Assembly (NCBI GenBank): GCA_025666215.1 | Contig: CP102593.1 | Location: 2,555,001 to 2,619,000 of the forward strand | Direction: 5' to 3' | DNA: 64,000 nucleotides | From: Xanthomonas campestris pv. phormiicola | GTDB lineage: Bacteria; Pseudomonadota; Gammaproteobacteria; Xanthomonadales; Xanthomonadaceae | Shown here: one piece after another, positions 30,701 to 39,056 of the stretch | Layout of the letters: the number at the start of each line of letters is the position of its first letter | Position numbering within the stretch: position 1 is the stretch's first letter | Notes under the pieces: model-generated | What the model was told of the DNA's origin: nothing | Databases searched by the model: none | What the model saw: the letters and a program-made list of their open reading frames with translations, nothing else | Program-made: the position numbers and the translations under genes

Positions 30701-30818
30701 CGCTGGGTTCCTCCTGCGAGGGGAAACCGAGGAAGGTGATGATTCCGCCGATCAGGATCATCGCTGCGCAGAACAGCGCGAAGCGGCTCGAGTTGAGGGT
30801 GGCGCGGGTCAGGTTCAT
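27735..30818 (-). CDS. RND-superfamily efflux pump permease
   Basis: A 1,027-residue inner-membrane proton-driven pump. It has the twelve-TM architecture with two large periplasmic loops: TM1 (RFALFCAAMILIGGIITFLG), the TM2-6 block around WRTGLIVGAIVPLTILGT, and the second half with ALGAILLLFIWQFNSFRKL and IIVNNAVLLLERID. The TM4 proton-relay site reads LGLLVDNGIVIAEDIERR, with a single Asp where AcrB-type (HAE1) pumps have Asp-Asp. It is thus an atypical, non-AcrB branch whose substrate cannot be assigned. The ATG at 30818 overlaps the adaptor stop (ATGA). The operon is divergent from a two-component system that probably controls it. Confidence 0.92.
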   Translation of the reverse strand: MNLTRATLNSSRFALFCAAMILIGGIITFLGFPSQEEPSVSVRDAVVEAAFPGMSTERMENMIARPLEEHLREITGLKKIVTSVRPGSVIVQLTAYDNVADLPTLWQRVRNKAAEAGAELPPGTQGPFVDDDFGRVAIASIAVTAPGFSTTEMRAPLRQMRELLYTVPGVERVSFHGLREDRIYVAFDRTRLGEAGLTPGAVAQQLRTQNMVAAGGQIAASGLAMTVTTSGEIRTLGELGNTLISVSGADGTRQIPLSQLARIALMPADPPESAAIYQGQPAVVVAVSMAPGYNIAQVGQALRQKLGETARMLPVGFSQHVVTFQADVVEREMGKMHHVMGETVLIVMAVVMLFLGWRTGLIVGAIVPLTILGTLIVMRALDVELQTVSIAAIILALGLLVDNGIVIAEDIERRLASGEERRQACEAAGRTLALPLLTSSLVIVLAFSPFFFGHTSTNEFMRSLAIVLAVTLLGSWLLSITVTPLLCVYFARAHGAGQGEHGADHYDSRLYRGYRRIIEQLLKHKALFLGGMLLLLAAAATILGSLPYTFLPKSDRLQFQMPVTLQPGSDSRETLRTVQSISAWLADRKRNPEIVDSIGYVADGGPRIVLGLNPPQAAANIAYFTVGVRQGTDIDAVIARVRQHIRQSYPAVRAEPKRFSLGSTESGVAIYRVVGPDEAQLRRIAAGIAQALRQLPGTVDVSDDWEIRIPRYEVRVDQAKARAAGLNSEDIAQALQLRYSGIDASVIRDDSVNVPIVLRGADEERVRAANLGTTLLYPQAGGAPVPLSAIAAITLSSEPSSIQRRNLSRAITVTGHNPGMTTDEVVAALADKVAALRLPPGYRIEMGGELEDSAEANQALLQYMPHALGAILLLFIWQFNSFRKLFIVVASIPFVLIGAALALLVTGYPFGFMATFGLLALAGIIVNNAVLLLERIDAELADGLGRHEAVVAAAVKRLRPIVMTKLTCIVGLVPLMLFAGPLWTGMAITMIGGLALGTLVTLGVIPVLYDLLFSLRNGRSAMQTATA

Positions 30819-31933
30819 GGCGAGGCAGTGCCGCTCAGGCGCGTATCGGGACGGAAGGGAACGACAGCCTGGCCATCGCTGAGGAAGGCCGCACCTGCCG
30901 CTACGATGCGTTCGCCAGCGGCCAGTCCTTGCTGGACCTGCACGCGGCCGCCCTCGGCGTCGCCGGTGACGATCTGGCGTCGGCGCACGGTGGCATTGGC
31001 GCCCTGGTAGACGAACACCATCATCTTGCCGTTGCCCATGCTGGGCACCAGCGCGCTCAACGGCACGCTCACCGGATGGGCGTCGTCGCGGGGCAGTTCG
31101 AGCAGCAGGTTCTCGCCGCTGCGCAACTGGGCAACGCCGCTGGCAGCGCTTTCGAACAGCGCCTGCATGGTGGCGCCGCCATCCAGCCGTGCGGACACGC
31201 TGAGCAGCCGCAGCGGCAGCGCTTGCTCGGGAGCGTCGGCGCGATACCCGTTCGCGGCCTGGCCAGGACGCAATGCCGTGGCCAGCGAGGCTGGCAGTGC
31301 GACCGTCACCTGGGCGTGGCCCTGGCCTTCGACCCGCAGCACCGTCTGGCCTGCGGCGACATTGGCGTTGGGCTGCTGCAACCGGGCGACCACGCTGCCG
31401 TCGAACGGCGCGCGGAGATCGGTCTGGCGCAGGCCGCGGCGCGCCAGCGACAGGTCGGATTGGGCGCTGCGCAAGCGCGCTTGGGCGCTTGCGAACGCGG
31501 TTTTGGCGGCGGTCAGGGTCGTTGCCGACGCCGCCCCGTCCTCGAACATGGCCTGCTGCTGGGCGAGCTGGGTTTGCTGCTGCTGCAGGTCGGCGGCGGC
31601 GATCCTGGCGCTGGCCTCGGCCTGTTCCACCCGTAACCGGTTCGGTTCCGGGTCCAGGCGCGCCAGGATCTGACCCTGGCGCACGTGATCGCCGACATCC
31701 ACCTCGATCGAGGCGATGCGGCCGCCGCCCTCGAAACCGAGTTCGGCGCGCTGCTCCTGGCGGACCTGGGCCACGAAGCGGCTGGTATCGCGACCGTCGG
31801 CGGCACCGACGGCCTCGAGTTTCACCGCGCGCGGCGCTTCCGCAGGCGGAGGCACCGCGCGGCTGCATGCGGCCAACGACACTGCAGCCAGCGGCATGCA
31901 GACGGAGAAGAAGATCGCAAAACTGGGTTTCAT
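30815..31933 (-). CDS. RND efflux periplasmic adaptor (membrane fusion) lipoprotein
   Basis: A 372-residue adaptor linking the pump to the outer-membrane channel. It has a lipoprotein signal ending LAAC (Cys near residue 23), the biotinyl-lipoyl half motif GGRIASIEVDVGDHVRQGQILARLD, a coiled-coil hairpin about residues 100-165 (Gln/Ala-rich), the second lipoyl half DLRAPFDGSVVARL, and beta-barrel and proximal domains ending IVTGDAEGGRVQVQQGL. It sits between a MipA-like gene (22 bases upstream) and the pump (4-base overlap). Confidence 0.92.
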   Translation of the reverse strand: MKPSFAIFFSVCMPLAAVSLAACSRAVPPPAEAPRAVKLEAVGAADGRDTSRFVAQVRQEQRAELGFEGGGRIASIEVDVGDHVRQGQILARLDPEPNRLRVEQAEASARIAAADLQQQQTQLAQQQAMFEDGAASATTLTAAKTAFASAQARLRSAQSDLSLARRGLRQTDLRAPFDGSVVARLQQPNANVAAGQTVLRVEGQGHAQVTVALPASLATALRPGQAANGYRADAPEQALPLRLLSVSARLDGGATMQALFESAASGVAQLRSGENLLLELPRDDAHPVSVPLSALVPSMGNGKMMVFVYQGANATVRRRQIVTGDAEGGRVQVQQGLAAGERIVAAGAAFLSDGQAVVPFRPDTRLSGTASP

Positions 31934-31955
31934 GGGCGGCTGCTCTGGGTTGCCG

Positions 31956-32759
31956 TCAGAAGTTGTAGGTCACGGCGGCGATGGCGCTGGCGAAGCTGCG
32001 GCGCTTCACGATCGGACTGTCTGCCACGTCGTCGGTGAAACGCATGCCGCTGACCGACAGCGAGGTGCTCCAGTGCTTGGACAGGGCGTGATCCCAGTTG
32101 GCGCCGACCGAATACGCATACAGCCCCGAATCCTGCTTGGACACCGCATAGCCGCTGCTCAGGCTTTGTGCCGCGGTCACGCCGAAGTAGGCCTGGTTGT
32201 AGCGGCGGTCGCCCCAGTGCGCATCCACGTCCATGGTCACCGTGTCCTTGTCGTTCTGCAGCAGGGTGAACTTGCCGCCGGCACGGTAGTCGTTGCGCCT
32301 GGCGCCGTCCTTCAGTGCGAACTCGGCTTCCGCGTTCAGGGTGAAATACGGGGTGAACTGCTGCGCGATCATGGTGTGGCTGGTCACCGAGCCGGGCACG
32401 GTGCCCATGCCGGCCAGGGTCTTGGAACCCGGGCGCCAGTTGCTGTCGCGGTCCAGCCGGCCCAGGTCGTAGCCGAAGGACTGGCTGACGTAGAAGCCGC
32501 CATCGGTCTGGAACTGCACGCCGAGGCCGCGCACGTTGTCGAAGAACACGATGCCGCTCTGCGCCACCAGCACCGGGGTGAACAGCGTGCGCGAGTCCTT
32601 GGAACCCAGGTAGCGCGGCGCCGCCACCGCGCCAGCGCCGATGCTGAGGTCGGTCTGGTGACCGAACAGGCGGAAGCCGGACGCATCGGCATCGGCGGCA
32701 TTGGCGGCCAAAGGCGACAGGGCGCAGGCCAGGATCGGAAGCAACGCGAGAGTTTTCAT
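31956..32759 (-). CDS. MipA/OmpV-family outer-membrane beta-barrel protein
   Basis: A 267-residue protein with a clear signal peptide (MKTLALLPILACALSPLAANA) and alternating beta-strand pattern ending in the C-terminal aromatic signature AVTYNF, which directs BAM-dependent insertion. RYLGSKDSR and the repeated Y/W-rich strands fit the MipA/OmpV family. Members have been linked to peptidoglycan-enzyme scaffolding or to antibiotic susceptibility, but the role is not settled. Being inside an efflux operon, between the outer-membrane factor and adaptor genes, suggests regulation with the pump. Confidence 0.85.
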   Translation of the reverse strand: MKTLALLPILACALSPLAANAADADASGFRLFGHQTDLSIGAGAVAAPRYLGSKDSRTLFTPVLVAQSGIVFFDNVRGLGVQFQTDGGFYVSQSFGYDLGRLDRDSNWRPGSKTLAGMGTVPGSVTSHTMIAQQFTPYFTLNAEAEFALKDGARRNDYRAGGKFTLLQNDKDTVTMDVDAHWGDRRYNQAYFGVTAAQSLSSGYAVSKQDSGLYAYSVGANWDHALSKHWSTSLSVSGMRFTDDVADSPIVKRRSFASAIAAVTYNF

Positions 32760-32786
32760 GGTAAGCCTCTTTCGAAGTGGGGTGGA

Positions 32787-34247
32787 TCAAGATGCGTGCG
32801 GCAACTGCACGCCATAGAACGCGCGGAACAGCGCGATGCGGTTGAGGATCAGGTCCTGACGTGACTGCAGGTGATCCAGGGCGGCCTGCTCGGCGGCGAT
32901 ACGTTCGCCGAGCAGCGTGGTGCGGTCCTGCAGGCCCTGCGCGACACGCTTGTCCATGCGTGCGATGCGCTGCTGCTCGCGTTCGCTGTTGGCCCGCTCG
33001 CGCTGCTCGCGCTGTTGCAGGCCGGGATTGGCATCGAGCGCATCGGCGACGTCGCGAAACGCCGACTCGATGGCCTTTTCGTAGTCGGCGATGCCGGCTT
33101 GCTTGCGCAGTTGCGCGATATCCAGGTTGGCGCGGTTGCGCCCGAAATCGAAGATCGGCAGCGTCAACTCCGGGGCGAAGCTCCAGGCGCGGCTGCCGGT
33201 CTTGAACAGGCCGCTGAGGACGTCGCTGGCGGTGCCCAGCGAGGTGCTCAGCTTGATCGACGGAAAGAACGCGGCACGGGCGGCACCGATATCGGCGTTG
33301 CGCGCACGCAGTTCGGCCTCGGCTTGCTGGATATCGGGGCGCTGCAGCAGCACCGCCGAGTCCAGGTCGCGCAGGGCGGCGGCGCCGGGGTCGGCCGGCA
33401 GCAGGTCCTGCAGGTCGCCGCTGCCGGCCGGCGCATCGAAACCGGCGACCAGTTGCAGGGCGCGGCGCGCGGCGGCATGGTCGCTGACCGCCTGCAAGGC
33501 GCGAACCTGGGCCTGATCGGTCTGGTGGCGCTGGCGGTCCAGCGCGTCGTTGGAGATCAGCCCGACATCGTGCTGGTCGTTGGCGAAGGCCAGCAACGCC
33601 GCGCTGTCCTTGGCGATGGCCTGGAAGCGGTCCTGCGCCTGCGCCGCCGCGCGTTCCACCGTGTAGGTGCGCAACACTTCGGCGATCAGCGCCCCGCGCG
33701 CGGCCTGTTGGCCGTAGGCGCTGGACAGGTAGCGCTGCTGCGCCGCGGCCGACAGCGCCGCCAGCTTGCCGAACAGGTCCAGTTCGAAGCTGTCGACACC
33801 GACCGCCGCGGTCACCAGCTTCTGTCCATAGAGCGCCTGCCGCTGCGGATCGTCGTAACTCTGCCGGGTATCCTGCGCCTGCACTCCGATTTGCGGTAGC
33901 TGCTGGGAACGGTCGATCCGGTACTGCGCCCGCGCCTGTTGCACCTGCAGGACGGTGGTGCGGAAATCCGGGTTGTGCGCCAGCGCCTGGCTCACCAGCG
34001 GCGCCAGGTCGCGGTTCGGCGAAAAATCGTGCAGGAACCGCTGTTCCTGCTCGGTCAGGGCCACCGTCGCGGCGGCGGCGGCGGCGTGCGGTGCCGTTGC
34101 CGCATCGGACGCGCCCAGCGTGCCCGGCACGACCGCCTGCGGGCGCTGGTAGACCGGCGCCAGCGAGCAGCCGCCGAGCAGTGCGGCGACGAGGACGGCG
34201 AGGAGTCGATGGCTATTCGGGCCATCGCCTGCAGACGGTAGAATCAT
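32787..34247 (-). CDS. TolC-like outer-membrane factor lipoprotein (NodT family)
   Basis: A 486-residue trimeric outer-membrane channel subunit. The signal peptide carries a lipobox (LLGGC, then SLAPVYQRP), the hallmark of NodT-type outer-membrane factors. Two repeats of the OEP domain follow: an alpha-helical half about 85-280 (ALAHNPDFRTTVLQVQQARAQYRID) and a second about 290-480 (RPDIQQAEAELRARNADIGAARAAFFPSIKL). It is the first gene of the operon and faces the two-component system. The ATG at 34247 gives a proper lipoprotein signal; the frame upstream of it is not signal-like. Confidence 0.92.
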   Translation of the reverse strand: MILPSAGDGPNSHRLLAVLVAALLGGCSLAPVYQRPQAVVPGTLGASDAATAPHAAAAAATVALTEQEQRFLHDFSPNRDLAPLVSQALAHNPDFRTTVLQVQQARAQYRIDRSQQLPQIGVQAQDTRQSYDDPQRQALYGQKLVTAAVGVDSFELDLFGKLAALSAAAQQRYLSSAYGQQAARGALIAEVLRTYTVERAAAQAQDRFQAIAKDSAALLAFANDQHDVGLISNDALDRQRHQTDQAQVRALQAVSDHAAARRALQLVAGFDAPAGSGDLQDLLPADPGAAALRDLDSAVLLQRPDIQQAEAELRARNADIGAARAAFFPSIKLSTSLGTASDVLSGLFKTGSRAWSFAPELTLPIFDFGRNRANLDIAQLRKQAGIADYEKAIESAFRDVADALDANPGLQQREQRERANSEREQQRIARMDKRVAQGLQDRTTLLGERIAAEQAALDHLQSRQDLILNRIALFRAFYGVQLPHAS

Positions 34248-34299
34248 GGGGGTCAGTCGGTTGGGTAGCCAATCTCGAGTGATAGAGTCGGCCGGGCAG

Positions 34300-34338
34300 T
34301 TCAAGCCGGCTTTCAGGAATCTTCAAGATTTCATCAAG
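34300..34338. promoter_or_regulatory. Phased TTCARG-like repeats in the divergent promoter region
   Basis: Four related hexamers in one orientation: TTCAAG at 34300, TTCAGG at 34312, TTCAAG at 34322 and ATCAAG at 34333, with spacings of 12, 10 and 11 bases, so all lie on one helix face. They sit between the efflux operon and the OmpR-family regulator gene, where direct repeats bound by such regulators are expected. Binding is inferred. Confidence 0.45.
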
Positions 34339-34363
34339 ACGGGCAAAAAGGGCCGCAAAGCCA

Positions 34364-35053
34364 ATGAATTCGAAGAAGATCCTCGTCGTCGAAGACGATA
34401 CCGACAGCGCCAGCATCCTCGATGCCTATTTGCGCCGCGACGGATTCGAGGTCGCCATCGCCAGCGATGGCGAGCGCGCGATCCAGTTGCACGCGCAGTG
34501 GAAACCGGACTTGGTGCTGCTGGATGTGATGCTGCCCAGGCTGAGCGGTACCGAAGTGCTGTCGACGATCCGCCGCAGCAGCGACACGCCGGTGATCATG
34601 GTGACCGCGATGGGCGATGAGCCGGAAAAGCTCGGCGCGCTGCGCTATGGTGCCGACGACTACGTGGTCAAGCCCTACAGCCCCAAGGAGGTGGTCGCGC
34701 GGGTGTACGCGGTGCTGCGCCGCGCCGGGCCGGCCAGGGCCACCGAGGAGCTGCTGAAGTACGAGCGGCTCACGGTCGACACCCGTGCGGTCCTGGCCAC
34801 GGTGCAGGATGGCGACGGCAACGCCGTGCCGCTGGACCTGACGCCGACCGAATTCAACATCCTGGCCACCTTGCTGAAGACGCCGTTCAAGGCGTACACG
34901 CGCAGCGAACTGCTGGAAATCTGCCTGCCGGAAAGCGACGCGCTGGAGCGGGTGGTGGACGCCCACGTGCACAACCTGCGCAAGAAGCTGGAAGCCGAGC
35001 GCATCAGCGGCGTGCTGGTGACGGTGCGCGCGATCGGCTATCGCTTCCGATGA
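34364..35053 (+). CDS. OmpR/PhoB-family response regulator (AdeR/BaeR-like)
   Basis: A 229-residue DNA-binding response regulator. The receiver domain (1-120) has KILVVEDDTDSA, phospho-acceptor Asp54 (VLLDVMLPRLSG), VTAMGDE and VVKPYSPKE. The winged helix (about 130-229) includes LTPTEFNILATLL, RVVDAHVHNLRKKL and VRAIGYRF. It is similar in plan to AdeR/BaeR, which control RND pumps. It is divergent from the efflux operon and overlaps the kinase gene by four bases. Confidence 0.93.
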   Translation: MNSKKILVVEDDTDSASILDAYLRRDGFEVAIASDGERAIQLHAQWKPDLVLLDVMLPRLSGTEVLSTIRRSSDTPVIMVTAMGDEPEKLGALRYGADDYVVKPYSPKEVVARVYAVLRRAGPARATEELLKYERLTVDTRAVLATVQDGDGNAVPLDLTPTEFNILATLLKTPFKAYTRSELLEICLPESDALERVVDAHVHNLRKKLEAERISGVLVTVRAIGYRFR

Positions 35054-36243
35054 AATGGACATGGCCATTCGCTCGCCGCCAGGCGCACGCGCCGCTGTGG
35101 CAATGGGTGGGCCTGCGCATGAGCGCGCTGGCGGTGATCACCGTGCTGGCGATCGTGTTCGCCATGTGGCTGCGCTTCGCGATCTGGGACATCATGACCC
35201 TGCACAAGCTGCCGCCGGCGGCGCGCCAGGAAATGATGGAGCTGCGCCAGGACCCGCACAGCAACGAGCAGCGCTTGTGGCAATTGTTCGCGCGCTATTA
35301 CGACGTCGCCGACTTCCTGCCTGGGTTGGCCAGCCGCGACTGGCTGCTGCTGGCGGTGCTGGTGGTCGGCTCGATCCCGGTCATCGTGGTGTGCGGGTTG
35401 CTCGCCTCGCGGCCGCTATCGCGGCAGTTCTCCAACGTGGCGGAGGCCGCCCGGCGAATCAGCGACGGCGACTTTTCCGCGCGTGCCAAGGTGATCCCCC
35501 ACGCGCCGGACGAGCTCGCCAGCTTCGCGATGGACTTCAACGGCATGACCGCGCAACTGCAGCAATACGAGCGCGAGGTACGCGATTCCAGCGCGATGCT
35601 GGCGCACGAACTGCGCACGCCATTGAACGCGGCGATGGGCCGGGTGCAGGGCATGCTCGACCAGGTCTTCCCGTGCAGCGACGAACAGCTGCAGATGGTC
35701 CATCGCCAACTGGAACAGATCAATCGCCTGGTCGGCGACCTGCATCTGCTGTCGATGGCGCGCGCCAATCAGCTGATGCTGGAGCCGCACACCTTTCCGC
35801 TCGACATGCTGATCCGCGAGCGTCTGGCCTGGCTGGCGCAGCCGTTGCAGGCCGCGCAGATGCAGGTGGAGCTGCGCGTGCCGGGCAGCGTGTCGATCAG
35901 TGCCGATCGCGACCGTATCGGCCAGGTGCTGTCGGTGCTGATCGACAACGCGCTGCGCTATGGCGCGGTCGGCAAGCGCCTGCTGATCGAAGTGAGCGCC
36001 GGTTCGAGCGACGTGCTGGTCTGCATCTGCGATCGCGGGCCGGGCGTGACCCCGGAACTGCTGCCGCGGATGGTCGACCGCTTCTGGCGCGCCGAGGATT
36101 CGCGCGCCCGGCACTCGGGCGGCAGCGGCCTGGGCCTGTCCATCGCCGCGGCGATCTGCCAGGCCCACGGCGGCGCGCTGGAATTCGGCAACCGCGAGGG
36201 CGGTGGCTTGTGCGCGCGGGTGCGGTTGCCGCGGGCGCCGTAG
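35050..36243 (+). CDS. Membrane sensor histidine kinase (AdeS/BaeS-like)
   Basis: A 397-residue kinase with TM1 about 22-44, a short periplasmic loop of roughly 50 residues, TM2 about 98-119, HAMP (SRPLSRQFSNVAEAARRISDG), HisKA with AMLAHELRTPLNAAM (His186), and HATPase with LIDNALRYG, CDRGPGV and GGSGLGLSIAAAICQAHGG. The start ATG overlaps the regulator stop. It is presumably the sensor for the divergent RND operon; the ligand is unknown, and the small sensor loop suggests detection of membrane-soluble compounds. Confidence 0.93.
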   Translation: MKWTWPFARRQAHAPLWQWVGLRMSALAVITVLAIVFAMWLRFAIWDIMTLHKLPPAARQEMMELRQDPHSNEQRLWQLFARYYDVADFLPGLASRDWLLLAVLVVGSIPVIVVCGLLASRPLSRQFSNVAEAARRISDGDFSARAKVIPHAPDELASFAMDFNGMTAQLQQYEREVRDSSAMLAHELRTPLNAAMGRVQGMLDQVFPCSDEQLQMVHRQLEQINRLVGDLHLLSMARANQLMLEPHTFPLDMLIRERLAWLAQPLQAAQMQVELRVPGSVSISADRDRIGQVLSVLIDNALRYGAVGKRLLIEVSAGSSDVLVCICDRGPGVTPELLPRMVDRFWRAEDSRARHSGGSGLGLSIAAAICQAHGGALEFGNREGGGLCARVRLPRAP

Positions 36244-36406
36244 GCACGATCGGTGCGCGAATGCGTCCGCGGTCGGATTGTGCCGCCGTCTGCGCAGCGC
36301 GGCAGCGCGGCGGTACTGCCGCTTCCGAAGGCCTGGGCTGGGGTAGCCTCGCCACGGCTGCTCGCGAATGCGAGCGACTCTGGGACGGTGCCTACGGCTG
36401 CGGCAA

Positions 36407-37621
36407 TCAGATTGCCCTGATCGCCGCTACCGGGGAGATGCCGGACGCACGCAGCGCGGGCGCCAGCACGGCAAGCTGGCCCAGGATCCACAGAGTGACG
36501 GCACCGATCGGCATGTACCACAGCGGCAACCGCGGCAACTCGTAGGCGCGCATCAGCACCAGGCTCATGCCATAGGCGAGAAGCATGCCGAACACGATGC
36601 CCAGCGAGACGATGAGGAAGTTCTCGATCTGGAAGTAGCGCAGGATGTCGCTGCGGGTGGCGCCCAGCGCGCGTCGAATGCCGATCTGCTTGCGACGCTG
36701 CGTCACCCAGAAACTCGCAAGCCCGACGATGCCCAATGCCGTCGTTCCGAGCAGGGCGACGATGACCCCAAACAGCATCGCCGCCATCACCCGCGAGCTC
36801 TTGAAGTAGCTGTCGCGCAACTCCACCAGGCTCCGGCTCTGCTCCATGTCGAAGACGGCATCGGGTGCCACCTTGAGCACCGCATCGCGGGAATCGCGCA
36901 TGATGGCGGGGATGTCTTCCGGGTTTCCCCGGATCAGGTATTTCCCTGCCAGACTCGGCCCGGGAATCGCAGGCACGAAGACCGACCAGTCCGGATCCTC
37001 GGCTTCGCCGCCGCCGGGCTGGGAGACCGAAAGGTGGTCGATGACGCCGATCACCCTGAAGCTCGTGTCCATGCTCCAGAGGCGCTGCCCGATCGGGTTC
37101 TGGCCTGGCCACAGATGCTCGGCCAGCTTTTGCGTGATCAGCACCGGGGGATTGGAGGGAACGTATTGTGCGACCGGCGTGTACTCCTCCGACGCGGGAA
37201 GACGCCCCGACAGCAGGCGCAATCCAAAGGCCTGGATGGCGCTTGCGTCGCCGACATAGAAGTCGATCACGCCGCCGAAATGCTGCTGCTCCTGATCGAG
37301 CGTGACCCCGGCCCGCGCGCCAGGTTCGCCGAATGGCACGGCATTGACCACGCTGACGGTTTTCACCGCGGAGATGCCGCGCAGGGCGGCCACGACGCGC
37401 GCGTTGAGATCGCTGGCCAGTTGCGGGTCGAATCCGGACAGCTTGACGGTGCCCAAGGCCGCCTCGTCCACGCCGCTGTCGATCCGCATCGCCTGCAGCC
37501 GTTGCGAGATGAGGAAGCAGGCGTTGCAGAACACCGCGCAGGCCAGCGAAATCTCCAGCGCGATCAGGACGGTGGCGATGCGGTGCTTGCGCAGCGCGGA
37601 AAGAACGATGCGAATCTGCAT
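36407..37621 (-). CDS. FtsX/MacB-type ABC transporter permease (second of two)
   Basis: A 404-residue inner-membrane protein with one N-terminal TM (about 17-40), a periplasmic domain of about 250 residues, and three C-terminal TMs in the FtsX domain: AAMLFGVIVALLGTTALGIVGL, then TQRRKQIGIRRALGATRSDIL, the coupling-helix motif of MacB-like permeases. No MacB ATPase domain is fused. It lies 10 bases after a sister permease and is the last gene of the lanthipeptide operon, so it probably forms a heterodimer that works as a mechanotransmission complex, perhaps in export or self-protection. Confidence 0.85.
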   Translation of the reverse strand: MQIRIVLSALRKHRIATVLIALEISLACAVFCNACFLISQRLQAMRIDSGVDEAALGTVKLSGFDPQLASDLNARVVAALRGISAVKTVSVVNAVPFGEPGARAGVTLDQEQQHFGGVIDFYVGDASAIQAFGLRLLSGRLPASEEYTPVAQYVPSNPPVLITQKLAEHLWPGQNPIGQRLWSMDTSFRVIGVIDHLSVSQPGGGEAEDPDWSVFVPAIPGPSLAGKYLIRGNPEDIPAIMRDSRDAVLKVAPDAVFDMEQSRSLVELRDSYFKSSRVMAAMLFGVIVALLGTTALGIVGLASFWVTQRRKQIGIRRALGATRSDILRYFQIENFLIVSLGIVFGMLLAYGMSLVLMRAYELPRLPLWYMPIGAVTLWILGQLAVLAPALRASGISPVAAIRAI

Positions 37622-37631
37622 GGGGCCTCTT

Positions 37632-38951
37632 CTACAGCAGCTTCAGTTGCGATGCGGGCTGAATCAGGCTGGCGCGCAATGCCGGCAGCGTGCCCGCGAG
37701 CAAGCTGACGGCGACCGACAATGCGAACGTCAGCAGGAACATCGAGACATCCAGGTAGGCGAAGTCCGCATAGGGAACGGGTTGACGGCGTACCAGATGC
37801 AGGCCGAGCAGGGTCAGCAACAGCCCGCCCACGCCGCCGAAGACGCCGATGGCCGCCGATTCGACCAGGCACTGGATGAATACCGATGTCCGGGTGGCGC
37901 CCAGCGCCCGGCGCAGCCCGGTCTCTCCGCTGTGCCGCAGGAACTTGGCCAGCAGCAGGCCCACCACATTGGTCAGGCAAATCATCAGGAACGCGAACGC
38001 CAGCGCGGATTGCAGCTTCACATCGCTCGGCACCACGCGGTTGAAATCGAGCCATTGCATCAACGAGCGCAGGCGGGTGTTGTCCGCGTACCTGAGACGG
38101 CCGAGTTCCTGCTGTTGCGCGGCATAGTTCTTCAGGAATCGATCGTAGGCGGCCACTTTGTCGGCGCCGTCCAGGCGAACCCAAAGCGCCACCCACACGC
38201 ATGGGGAATTCTCGAGGTGCCCGGGTTGGTCCGGCGTCGCCCAACAGGTGAAGGCCTGGAAGTTGCCGGCATTGACCTCCAGGCTGGTGAAGAAGGGGAC
38301 GAAAATATCGTCGGGCTGCCCGTAGAAGCTCGATGTGTCGCCATTGGCGAACCGGCCGCCGCGCACCTTGTAGAACAGCGGCGACGGCCGCCAGGGCGCC
38401 AGGACGCCGATGATCCGCACGTCGACGCCTCCCAGCCGCACGATTTGGCCGACGCTGTTCCGTCCCCCGAACAGCCTCTCGTTCAGATTGGAGGAAATCA
38501 CCGCCAGGCGCGCGCGTCCGGTATCGTCGTTCCGGCTCCAGCCCTGCCCATATTGGAATGGGACATTGAACATGGGAAAGAAGTCGGAGGTGGTGGAGGC
38601 CATGGCCAACATCATCGGCGGCAATCGCGTGGCGGGCGCGCCGAGCTTCACCTGGCTATTGACGACCAAGGCCTGCTGGTCGGCCTGCTTGGCGTTCCAA
38701 AGGTCCATCGCCGTTCGATAATCGAGAACATCGAGCGGCTCTCTGCCCTTGGACTGCGGATTGACGTCGATCTGGGGGTAGTAAATGTCCTTGCTGCGGT
38801 CCGGCAGAGGATCTCCCGATAGCAGGTGCATCACCGTCAGCGTCGTCATGCTCGCCCCGATGCCCACGGCAATTGCCAGCACCATCAGCGCGGTCAGCAC
38901 CCTGTTGCGCTTCATGTTGTGCAGAGCGATCTTCACATAATAGGCGAGCAT
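37632..38951 (-). CDS. FtsX/MacB-type ABC transporter permease (first of two)
   Basis: A 439-residue inner-membrane protein of the same plan: an N-terminal TM after ALHNMKRNRVLTALMVL, a periplasmic domain with the MacB-core pattern SGDPLPDRSKDIYY, and three C-terminal TMs with FLRHSGETGLRRALGATRTSV. The ATG at 38951 was chosen to begin MLAYYVKIAL; the frame extends 24 codons upstream without a signal. It lies 105 bases downstream of the ABC exporter stop. Neither permease has a dedicated ATPase gene nearby; the only nucleotide-binding domain in the operon is fused to the exporter. Confidence 0.85.
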   Translation of the reverse strand: MLAYYVKIALHNMKRNRVLTALMVLAIAVGIGASMTTLTVMHLLSGDPLPDRSKDIYYPQIDVNPQSKGREPLDVLDYRTAMDLWNAKQADQQALVVNSQVKLGAPATRLPPMMLAMASTTSDFFPMFNVPFQYGQGWSRNDDTGRARLAVISSNLNERLFGGRNSVGQIVRLGGVDVRIIGVLAPWRPSPLFYKVRGGRFANGDTSSFYGQPDDIFVPFFTSLEVNAGNFQAFTCWATPDQPGHLENSPCVWVALWVRLDGADKVAAYDRFLKNYAAQQQELGRLRYADNTRLRSLMQWLDFNRVVPSDVKLQSALAFAFLMICLTNVVGLLLAKFLRHSGETGLRRALGATRTSVFIQCLVESAAIGVFGGVGGLLLTLLGLHLVRRQPVPYADFAYLDVSMFLLTFALSVAVSLLAGTLPALRASLIQPASQLKLL

Positions 38952-39056
38952 GCCTTCAAGCACTCCTTCGGGCCATCGGAACGGTCTCTCCGTTCGGTCG
39001 GCGTGGCGGCAACACAGGGACATGGGCGCCTTGGGGCGCCTTGGGCCGCGTTCGGA

